A DNA stretch of 64,000 bases, taken from Lutraria lutraria. Its lineage: Eukaryota; Mollusca; Bivalvia; Venerida; Mactridae. The notes beneath the pieces were generated by a model. That model saw only the letters and a list, made by a program, of their open reading frames with translations, was not told where the DNA came from and did no database searches. The DNA is taken from assembly GCA_964023205.1 (NCBI GenBank), contig OZ026848.1, forward strand, positions 27,329,912 through 27,393,911, written 5' to 3'. Of this stretch, positions 35,201-46,039 are shown piece by piece. The translations under genes and the position numbers were made by a program. The stretch's first letter is position 1. Each line of letters begins with the position of its first letter.

Positions 35201-36545
35201 ACGTCAGCTACTTACCTAGTTATATACACAGACGTCAGTTACTTACCTAGTTATATACACAGACGTCAGTTACTTACCTAGTTATATACACAGACGTCAG
35301 CTACTTACCTAGTTATATACACTGAGTCAGTTACTTACCTAGTTATATACACAGACGTCAGCTACTTACCTAGTTATATACACAGACGTCAGTTACTTAC
35401 CTAGTTATATACACAGACGTCAGCTACTTACCTAGTTATATACACAGACGTCAGTTACTTACCTAGTTATATACACAGACGTCAGTTACTTACCTAGTTA
35501 TATACACAGACGTCAGTTACTTACCTAGTTATATACACAGACGTCAGCTACTTACCTAGTTATATACACTGAGTCAGTTACTTACCTAGTTATATACACA
35601 GACGTCAGTTACTTACCTAGTTATATACACAGACGTCAGCTACTTACCTAGTTATATACACTGAGTCAGTTACTTACCTAGTTATATACACAGACGTCAG
35701 CTACTTACCTAGTTATATACACAGACGTCAGCTACTTACCTAGTTATATACACTGAGTCAGTTACTTACCTAGTTATATACACAGACGTCAGTTACTTAC
35801 CTAGTTATATACACAGACGTCAGTTACTTACCTAGTTATATACACAGACGTCAGCTACTTACCTAGTTATATACACAGACGTCAGCTACTTACCTAGTTA
35901 TATACACTGAGTCAGTTACTTACCTAGTTATATACACAGACGTCAGTTACTTACCTAGTTATATACACAGACGTCAGTTACTTACCTAGTTATATACACA
36001 GACGTCAGTTACTTACCTAGTTATATACACAGACGTCAGCTACTTACCTAGTTATATACACTGAGTCAGTTACTTACCTAGTTATATACACAGACGTCAG
36101 TTACTTACCTAGTTATATACACTGAGTCAGTTACTTACCTAGTTATATACACAGACGTCAGTTACTTACCTAGTTATATACACAGACGTCAGCTACTTAC
36201 CTAGTTATATACACAGACGTCAGCTACTTACCTAGTTATATACACAGACGTCAGCTACTTACCTAGTTATATACACAGACGTCAGCTACTTACCTAGTTA
36301 TATACACAGACGTCAGCTACTTACCTAGTTATATACACAGACGTCAGTTACTTACCTAGTTATATACACAGACGTCAGCTACTTACCTAGTTATATACAC
36401 AGACGTCAGTTACTTACCTAGTTATATACACAGACGTCAGTTACTTACCTAGTTATATACACAGACGTCAGTTACTTAGTTATATACACTAAGTCAGCTA
36501 CTTACTTTAATAGGTATATACACTGAGTCAGTTACTTACTTTAAT
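32282..36545 (+). repeat. Satellite array A: 30/31 bp units with AP-1 or CRE-like cores
   Basis: About 140 head-to-tail units. The 30 bp type is AGTTACTTACCTAGTTATAT plus ACACTGAGTC, so each junction carries TGAGTCAG with an AP-1 site (TGAGTCA). The 31 bp type has ACACAGACGTC and carries GACGTCA (CRE-like); the junction units at 33135 and 34987 have the full CRE TGACGTCA. Blocks alternate: mostly AP-1 units to 33130, mixed with CRE-like units to about 34100, AP-1 again to 34980, then mostly CRE-like units. A rarer variant has ACATTCAGCTAGTTACATAC. The 318-codon ORF at 32239-33195 exists only because 30 bp is a multiple of three. Confidence 0.97.
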
Positions 36546-36659
36546 ATGTAACCTTGCACTTAAATGGGGTGATAGAGTAAACCCAAGACAAGAAGTGTCT
36601 TTATCGAAATAAATGTTTTCCTGAAATTAATTGTAACATTTGCAAGAAAGAAAAAAACC

Positions 36660-37920
36660 AATACACATACTGCTATTTAAAATAAACCATTGTGTTTTTT
36701 CCTCACTCTGGTAGATCTCCTTTGTGTAGGAGTAGGTGTTACAATAGATTCTTCCTCTACATCACTTTCAGAATCAGAGTTATCTGCCTCAGATCTCTCA
36801 CAACCGGTTGTAACTGGACTCTCATACATAGAATATAAAACTGGATATTCTATGTCAGAATCAGTTCCACTACTATCTGTATTTTCTGTGGTACCATTTT
36901 CAACTACTATGCCTTCTTTGAACTAACACTGTTCAACCTACAGGGCTTTGGTACAGGTTTCTGTAACCTAGGAGCTGGCATTGGTTTTACATCTTCAGCT
37001 CCTTTCAACAACAACAGATGGTTTCTATTAAGTCTTTTATTAAGACCATAAGGGGCTTTTACATCAAAAACGGCCAAATCCAAATTTGGCTGGCCCACAA
37101 CATCATATACATCTTCCTCAAACTTATCAGCGAGTTTATGGGGACTGAAAAGGCTAAAATCTTCACCAGAACGTTATCACCGATATTAATATTAACAGGT
37201 TTTGCTTCTTGTTATACTGGTTTTTCTGCTTAAGTTTAGCTTTTTCTAAAGATTTCAATGCAATGGCTTTTGTTTCCTCCATTTGTTCAACTAAATCTTT
37301 TACATAATCAGAGTAGTGTTTTCAGGATTCAACTGAAAAGCAGAAATCTATGGGAAGGTTCGCCTTCCGACCAAACATAAGTTTGAAAGGTGAAAACTCT
37401 GTAGACGCATGCTTAGTAACATTGTAACAATAAACTAGTGAAGGTAACGTAAGTATTTTTTCCAGTCTTGTTTTTCTCCAGGTTCCAATGTTCCAAACAT
37501 AGATGATATACTTCTGTTAAATCTTCCAGAAGCGCCATTACATTGGGGCTGATAAACCGTGGTTCTCACTTTCTTTACAGAACTCACTTATCAAATCAGA
37601 TTCAAAGTCAAAAACAGTATAACCCTATTTCAGACAAGTGAAATAGTACGTTCTTTACCTTGATGACCAACATCATCGTTTAAGCTCTGTAAAACCTGCT
37701 TCTTGTTCACTAACTGTTTACCTTTCTGATTACTGTCAGATGTCTCCCTGTACAATAAGCCACGAACAATAATGAAATTTATAAAATTTCTAGACATAGT
37801 CTGATGGACAGGACATTTACTGGAAACTTCCCTCTTGGGTAGCTGTTTATATAAAACAGCTGGTAACCAAACACCTACCACTGGATCCTCTCTCTGTTGT
37901 CTTCTTATTTCTCTCATTTA
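36660..37920 (-). mobile_element. Decayed Ty3/Gypsy retrotransposon fragment (integrase end of pol)
   Basis: On the minus strand, 37917-37630 encodes the integrase zinc-finger region with GLLYRET, VLQSLNDDVGHQGKERT and SLV. Next, near 37560-37440, come [29 protein letters not shown] and then a stop. In another frame follow [19 protein letters not shown] and [11 protein letters not shown]. The tail (37098-36680) has QPNLDLAVFDVK, RNHLLLLKG and RRSTRVRKKHNG, typical of the Gypsy integrase C-terminus. Most of the integrase catalytic core, RT, gag and both LTRs are missing, and frames are broken, so it is a dead fragment. It sits between satellite arrays A and B. Confidence 0.85.
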
Positions 37921-38106
37921 AACTTGGGCCATAGTTTGGCCAGGATAGCTAAAAATATCTACAATATTTAAATTCTGACAATTTAAAACATGTAAAAATG
38001 AATCCACAATATTTACATTGCATATATTATGGCTTTCACAGTTTGTGATTCTATCTTAGCAAAGGGGTACCTGGACAATTATATCTGCATCACTATGTTT
38101 CTTATA

Positions 38107-39052
38107 GTGTCAGTTATTTACTTTAATATTTATATACACTGAGTCAGTTACTTACTTTAATATTATTATTACACTGAGTCAGTTATTTACTTTAATAGTT
38201 ATATACACTGAGTCAGTTATTTACTTTAATATTTATATACACTGAGTCAGTTATTTACTTTAATATTTATATACACTGAGTCAGTTATTTACTTTAATAT
38301 TTATATACACTGAGTCAGTTATTTACTTTAATATTATTATTACACTGAGTCAGTTATTTACTTTAATATTATTATTACACTGAGTCAGTTATTTACTTTA
38401 ATATTTATATCACACTGAGTCAGTTATTTACTTTAATATTTATATACACTGAGTCAGTTATTTACTTTAATATTTATATACACTGAGTCAGTTATTTACT
38501 TTAATAGTTATATACACTGAGTCAGTTATTTACTTTAATATTATTATTACACTGAGTCAGTTATTTACTTTAATAGTTATATACACTGAGTCAGTTATTT
38601 ACTTTAATATTATTATTACACTGAGTCAGTTATTTACTTTAATAGTTATATACACTGAGTCAGTTATTTACTTTAATATTTATATACACTGAGTCAGTTA
38701 TTTACTTTAATATTTATATACACTGAGTCAGTTATTTACTTTAATATTATTATTACACTGAGTCAGTTATTTACTTTAATATTTATATCACACTGAGTCA
38801 GTTACTTACTTTAATATTTATATACACTGAGTCAGTTATTTACTTTAATAGTTATATGCACTGAGTCAGTTATTTACTTTAATATTATTATTACACTGAG
38901 TCAGTTATTTACTTTAATAGTTATATACACTGAGACAGTTATTTACTTTAATATTTATATACACTGAGTCAGTTATTTACTTTAATAATTATATACACAT
39001 AGTCAGTTATTTACTTTAATAGTTATATCACACTGAGTCAGTTACTTACTTA
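38107..39052 (+). repeat. Satellite array B: 34 bp unit with AP-1 core
   Basis: About 28 units of TCAGTTATTTACTTTAATAT followed by TTATATACACTGAG. Variants have ATTATTATTACACTGAG in the second half. Each junction carries TGAGTCA. The unit is the array A unit with CTTACCTAG replaced by TTTACTTTAATA. Two such units (36500-36545) already occur at the right end of array A, so A and B were continuous before the Gypsy-bearing segment came between them. Confidence 0.95.
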
Positions 39053-39322
39053 GTTATGTACACTCAGCCAGTTACTTAGTTATGTACACTCAGCCAGTTA
39101 CTTAGTTATGTACACTCAGCCAGTTACTTAGTTATGTACACTCAGCCAGTTACTTAGTTATGTACACTCAGCCAGTTACTTAGTTATGTACACTCAGCCA
39201 GTTACTTAGTTATGTACACTCAGCCAGTTACTTAGTTATGTACACTCAGCCAGTTTCTTAGTTTTGTACACTCAGCCAGTTACTTAGTTATGTACACTCA
39301 GCCAGTTACTTAGTTATGTAAG
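39053..39322 (+). repeat. Satellite array C: 26 bp unit, AP-1 core lost
   Basis: About 11 nearly identical units of CAGTTACTTAGTTATGTACA followed by CTCAGC. It is the same family as array A minus four bases, with ACTGAGTC replaced by ACTCAGCC, so no TGAGTCA remains. Low divergence suggests recent expansion. Confidence 0.93.
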
Positions 39323-39329
39323 TTGCTGG

Positions 39330-42300
39330 AGGCATATAGTGATAGTCTTGTCCATCAATACGAGGTTATAAGTAGATTTTAGTGTTTCATCTTGCACCAA
39401 CTCCACTTACTAGAACACTCAAATACTTGTACAGTTGTTGTCTATGACCATTCTCAATCCACCCGTATCAACCAATCTTGACCTAATTTGGACTTCGAAT
39501 AACATAAATGTACTTTTTTCTTGACAAGCATATACGTTTATTGAACACAGTGTCTTGTTTAAATTCATTTTGGCTCAAGAAAAACATGTGGAAAGGTAAA
39601 TAAAGTGAGAAAGTGTAAAAATAAGAATAGGTTGGGCATTAAGAAACAATTTTATTTACTCCTAATGTAGATACTCAAGTTATAATTGGTTGTTTCAATG
39701 CCTGCATTCTAGGACTGTAATACTGGGGTAACATATATTAATTGTATGATTTCTAGTACCACTTTATTTAATATAGATGTGGTCTTGTCATATAACACAC
39801 CATTCTTTTTAAAATAATGTGGTCTTATTTTAATACCACTTTATTGAAAATAAATGTGTTGCTGTATAAGCTCGACCAGGTCTTTTAAGCAATGACAAAA
39901 TTATTCAGAATAATCCACTAAGTCAAATAGGGGATATGGCTATTTGAAACAAATCGGACTGAAACATATTGATAAGATAAATTTATCATGCTCAAGTGCT
40001 ATATGTACCCAGTTGATATAGTGCATTATTTCGTCATAGCTCAAAAGACATGGTCGAGCTATAATACCATTTTATTACCAGTTTAATTAATGTTTACTCA
40101 AGGTAAATCTCTATTGGTAGCTTGTCCACTCAGCTGTCAGTAGTGTTCATATTGTTGATAATTCAGGTTACAAGTTAGAGATCAATATTCCATAATAATT
40201 ATGAATTTCTATGTTAATTTGGTTAAAGATATCATATCCAAATATTATTTATCCCCAACTCTGATTCACACAAGGTGAAATCTGGTTGCACATCAAAGGG
40301 TTACAGGTTGTTCTGGGGGGGGTGAGGGGGGGGGGTGACATGTTGTATTGCAGGGGGATGGGTCATATAAATTTTGAAAGCATACTAGGAGCATAGGTTA
40401 GATTAACTGAAATACTGTTATAACACAAAGTCTCAATAGAGAATATATTGTGAAATCAAAACTTTTTGAACAATAGAATTTCAGTTTTATACAGTACAAA
40501 GTTAAACTAGCCAGCACACTTAGGCTGCAAATCAAAACAAACAACACATAATAAGGGCACAAAAGGGGTAAAAAACAACACAACACTAACATATATTTGT
40601 TAAATATATTCTAACAAAAATAGAAGTACGGGATCTTCTATGCAGCAGCAAATTAAAAATAGAAAAAAGTCCATTAAAAAGCTAAATAAATGATCTATGC
40701 ATAAATCATAAACAAATAAAGCAATAAGCAATAATTATATATATAAGGTCCCTCTAGGATATTTACACAAATACACTAAGTCAAATGACATATTTGACCA
40801 CGTACATGCAAGACAATATTTTTTTCTCATTCAATGATATTGTTTTCTCTGAAAAAATACCAACTAAGCGATAATGTACCAGCATCTTAGATAGATATAC
40901 TTAATACAATTTTACATAAATTTAAACCACCATGGTATAAACAAACAGAAAACATAACCATTTATAAAATTGTCATACTTCAATTTTTGTCATTTTTTTA
41001 TGCCATGGTCTTTGACAGCCAATTTAATTTTAAAGCAATCCAAAGTGTAAATCGTAACAAAATTTGAATAATTCTTTGTTTTAGAAATTAGTAAGTACTT
41101 TGATTTCATCCATATCAAGGTCTTTTATTTCGAACTTAAACATGCAGGTACATTATCTTGATAAAACATCTTGAATATTGAAAATTTGTTGTGAAAAAAT
41201 ACTGATGCAGTGCTAGATTGTGATTTTATTAACTGCCAAAGCTGAATTTTCATATAATCAACAAACATGTTTATTTTGATCTTTGTACCATAGTTAATAG
41301 CAACTGTAAATTAGAACTAAATACAAGTACATTTGACAACTAGTATAAAATCGTATAACTAATGAAAGTTATATCACCGTAGCTAAAAATAATTGCATGC
41401 ATTGACTGTGAGATTATGCAGCTTTGAAATTTTAATAAAATCACACTACCCTGAATCAGTAGATACAATGTTATGATGAAATATGTAAATATGATCTAAG
41501 GGAGGTAACCGGGTAAATAAGCTAAAGATTAACAATACACAGAAATCACTTCATTAATGTTCAAAAGAGCAGCACTATCTATATAAGAAAGTGAATTATG
41601 TATTTGAATCTTCATATTGCTCAATAAAACATAATATTACAATAAATCATTCAATATAATCTTCATTGCTCATTAGTTAAAATACAATCTAACTAGAATG
41701 AACATATAAACAAGAGCTATTTTGACCAAATAAACCTTTAAATAAAGGATAACTGTTCACAAATGCCATCTTTTATCTATTTCATTATTTAAATATAACT
41801 TAACTGGACAGTACATCAACTAACATGATTTCTCAAATGATTTAGTCCATAAAAATACATTGTACAGCCATTTAAGATGTAGTTTGAATAAATAAATGAA
41901 TGAATGAAAATGTAACAATTCTCTTTACAATATTAATTGGTCCCATTCTTCGAGAGTATAATAATCGATAAATTAGGCTATGAGTAATTGATGATTTTAC
42001 AAAAAATACATGAATTATCTACATCTTTCACTAAATTAAATGCAAGTATTGATCGTGAAATTATTATTAAATTCACACTATACAACTTGCTAAACTGGCA
42101 TCAATGAAAGATGATATTAACCAAATTAGAGATGTACATTTACTGGTTTTAAAATAATCGCCGGAACACTAATTAGACAAGAAGACTTTTTTCCCTTGCA
42201 CATAATATGTTATACAGTAGGCAGTTTCAAAGTTTTACCATTTTTTTGTTCACAATAATGGCAGCCCTATGGATTGTGTATACATGCTAATTATGTTAGA

Positions 42301-43084
42301 TTTTTCATCTATGTATGTATTGTAAATGTGGAATTGATACACTAATTGGATTACAAGGGTGACTCTTACACATTTTGTGGTTTGTGTAAAGTCTGTGGAC
42401 TTATGGAAATTTTCGCCATGAATCTAGGCGTTTTTCTTTTTTTTTTTTTTTTACTTCAATAATATATAGCTTGTATTCAATTGTGTGCTGTTTTGCTTTC
42501 ATGTCATATATATATACTATTATGATTTCCTTCATTGTTTTTACTTATATTAAATTCTGTGCTTTTATACTTTCATGTCATATTCTTTAGTTTTTTCAAA
42601 CTATTCTTGTATTCAATTGTGTACTGTTATACTTTCATGTCTGACAGAAAACAAAGTTTCGTAATTTATATATATATTCTATTTGTTGGAAATAAAATGT
42701 TGTCAAATAATTATCTTGTTGATTTTCTTTCAAAACAATGATTAATTAATATGCAATTACAGTTTTTCATATATTTCAATACACACAAATGTCCAGTAAA
42801 TGTCAAAATAAGTTGTTTCTGATATGCTTTGAAATACTACATGCAGTAGTATATTCCAATTTTGACCAAACTGTCAAAGCTGAATAATTTCATCTTCACA
42901 GAATCCTTTTATTTTTAGCTTCTACCAAATTGTGCTGCTTTGACAGTTTAATTAAATTTAACAGACATTTTATTTACCCCCCAGAATAAAACTCCTGTTC
43001 AACTGATACAATTTTACCATTACTACTGCATGTTTTAAATACATATAAAATATTCATCTAACTTAAGCCAAAAAAACTCCAATA
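39330..43084. other. AT-rich intergenic DNA
   Basis: No gene was recognised. A G-rich stretch at 40315-40335 (G8, TGA, G11) could form a G-quadruplex. A T-run lies near 42437-42452. ORFs of 64-75 codons here have chance-like AT-rich composition. Confidence 0.55.
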
Positions 43085-43167
43085 CGAGGGGTGATCGGAA
43101 GTTTAAGTACTCTCATTTCTTTATACATATATTGATAAAACTATCGATCCTTTAGATCACCCCTCAT
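43085..43167. mobile_element. Short MITE with GAGGGGTGATC inverted ends
   Basis: The left end ACGAGGGGTGATC and the right end GATCACCCCTC form inverted repeats of 11 bp around a core of about 58 bp. GAGGGGTG-type termini resemble those of mariner-like elements; class not certain. Confidence 0.6.
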
Positions 43168-44005
43168 CTTGGATAGTAAGTATAATTTACAGAAACAAGA
43201 AGTTCTGAAAAAGAAATTACACTGTTTAAACAGATGAAAATATCAAAGCAAAATCATTTTTATAGCGTAACTGACCATTTGTGAATTCTGAAAAAATGAA
43301 TTCTTTTAACGAGTTATTCATAATAAATGGTATACATTTGATATGTCGTAACTGGAGGCACACTTTTCTAAATACATTCCTTTTTATATTATAAAGAGAT
43401 AGAAAAATACAATGTCTAAGAATAGGAGGGAGGTGCACGTAGCAACTGATCATAAATTAAATAAATAATCAGAATACCCTTTTTTATAATAAGTCTTGGC
43501 AATGAATATGATGTAAAAGTCAAGTTGATTCTTATAACTAACTGAAATGACTGGTAAAGATTAAAAAAATGTTCGAGATAATATTCACAAGTATTTTGTA
43601 CATTTCAAACAAAGACGCTTTCCTTGAACCGAAATAAAACATGGCCAAAGACTGATAGAATGAAATTACAAGTTGTGAATATCGACAAAGTACATTATAA
43701 CAACCTCTGATATAATATTGAGCAAAGAGAGAAAGTACAGTCGTTCCAAAACAAACAATGCTTAAATTAACATATACGAATCCATGAAAATGCAACAAAT
43801 TGTCACAGACAAGTATGCGTGAACCTCTCCATTTAATTCTGTCAGGCCAATTTTTAGCAGCACCTACAAAGGTTGATATGTTTATTTAAGTCTGTTATTG
43901 GCCTTCAAATTTCACTGATATAGAGACAAACATACAGTGTCTAGACCCATTAGCAAAGTACTTTAATCTAGATTTTCATACTCAGTTGGAATGAAATTGT
44001 ATGTT

Positions 44006-44165
44006 TGTTTGAGTTTTACGCCCCTTTTCAACAGTCTGAGTCATATGAGGCGGACAGTTCACCTAACCATCGTTCCTGCGACGAACCAGTACTAGACTCC
44101 CATCCTCCGTAGGCAACTGCCTACTTTCTCACATAAAGAGACACGGTCGGTAGCAGGACTCGAAA
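44006..44165 (-). mobile_element. SINE family A, 5'-truncated, reverse orientation
   Basis: Read on the minus strand it contains CATAAAGAGACA-type text complement, TAGTACTGGTTCGTCGCAGG and GTTGAAAAGGGGCGTAAAAC. It ends at 44165 before the tRNA-like head. The sequence just left of it (43970-44000) is shared with that beside the copy at 55606. Confidence 0.75.
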
Positions 44166-44968
44166 GAAATGGTTATGAAAATTACTGCAGGCAGAATATT
44201 GTCAAGAAATATAGTAAAACCTTGTTATGAACCATATTTTGTACCAAAGAATTGATCCAAGTAATGAAGTGGTTACATTAACAAGGTAAAATACAGATCA
44301 TATATTGAGAACCAATATTACACTAAGCAGTTGTCATAATGAGGTGATCTTAATATGGAAATGGTTGCTAAGTGCAGTTTTACTGAATGTAAGTAAAAAT
44401 CATTTGTGTTTGTAAAGAAACAACACTTTAAAATCACACTTTGTCTAATGGGTTACATAATTACATTAGCTAATTGGTTGAAACTGAGCCATGGTTTTGA
44501 ATGAAGCAAAACTTGTGTAATATTTTGGTCAAATTAGAGCCAATGTCAACCACATTTTTGTCTACATAGCACAATTATAAACAATACAGCCAGATATTTA
44601 TACAATAGAAAAAATTAAAACCTTAAAAATCTACTTTATACAGCCCCTGTGGAAGATTACCAATGTAGAGCTAAAGGGGTTCAGACAGGGCTGAATGAAA
44701 GGGCCAAGTAAATCACAATTATAACATTGCTATAAATACTTAAAAATGTAGGATTTTGAATTTATACATGCTATAAAAATGCTTAATCTTAAATCTAACA
44801 ATCCAAACTCAAAAATGTCTTTCCTATGTCTACATGCGATTTTAATGCATCATGAACAAAAATATATCAGTATATAAATTATAAGCCAATGGCTTTACTG
44901 TGCTTGTGTTATGACTGATCGTAAAAATATATTGCTCGACACAAAATTAATGTTTTAAGATATACATA

Positions 44969-44974
44969 TTTATT
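44969..44974 (-). terminator. Candidate STK17-like polyadenylation signal
   Basis: TTTATT on the + strand reads AATAAA on the gene strand, about 1.07 kb after the stop codon at 46040. It is one candidate among AT-rich sequence; weak support. Confidence 0.2.
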
Positions 44975-45221
44975 TACAACTGGCCAAGTATTCTGAATAC
45001 GATGCTAATCTTTGTCCTGGCAAGATGGCTAAAACTTAAAATACAGGTACATAAAAAGATTAAAGTTAACACTTAGATGCCAAAATGGAATGGTATTCAT
45101 AATGTGATTTTTTTTGGATAAAATCATCAGTAGCAATTTTGCTTTAACGATGCCTGTAAGTGATCAAATTGGATGAAAATAATTCAAAATAACAAAAAAT
45201 CTACCTTTTTATCAGGGTATT

Positions 45222-46039
45222 TTGAATTATGAAACTTTATATCAAAAACCAGTATACATGGAACTTTGGCTAAAACACATTTGGACTCTAATAGCTATTA
45301 CACTTTACACCTACGTACAAAGAAAGCAAGGGAGACAAAAAATCTCAAATAGACAGAAATCTCTTAAAACTGGAATTCTAAATACAACTATAGAAGATCC
45401 TTTCAGTATGTATAATATTATTCCTATATTGAGCCACAATATTCCTGTAGGAAGTGTCATTAAAGCTTCGATAAAAGTCGGGAATGTCTCAAAGTAAACG
45501 GCTTATCAACAATTGCTGAATGGTCCATATAAATTCTCTATGTTGATCAATACAATTTAGAATCATTCTGTATACTTTAATAAACCTTATTTTGAATAGC
45601 CAGTAGATTTAAGTAGTTCAGATTTATGACAAGATGACTTCTTTTAAAAGAAGGGAGGCCCTGTTTTAGTGCTTTTAACTGAAAATTCCCATAAATACTT
45701 CGGGGCCACTTTGTGCTACTCTTCACACTCATTAGCAGGGAGGTAATTTTGGATTTGTAACTCACAGATTATTTACATAAAAAGCATAACTATCCATGAC
45801 AATCATGTTTGGTCAGAGGTCAATCTTAACAAATGAAAAAAATATTAAATAACGTAAGGACTATTAAAAATTTACACTCGTAAGACAAAACATAAATGAC
45901 AATATTTTTCTAATCGTTAATAACAACAACAACAACAACATAAATATTCTTGTGTCAGGGTAAAAAAACCCTCTCAGTAAATTTAGTACTGGTGTGATTA
46001 TATATTTATCTAACATAAAAAGCTAAAATGTAATCTTCA
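45222..46039 (-). other. Probable 3' UTR of the STK17-like kinase gene
   Basis: This follows the kinase stop codon on the minus strand. It is AT-rich, holds an AAC microsatellite (about 45924-45946) and no minus-strand gene. A 91-codon + strand frame (45222-45497) has acceptable composition but no recognised domain and lies opposite the probable UTR; I do not support it as a gene. Confidence 0.4.

Noticed and set aside
45222..45497. 91-codon + strand ORF beside the kinase stop codon
   Set aside because: No domain, low-complexity Ile/Thr/Lys composition, and antisense to the likely kinase 3' UTR.
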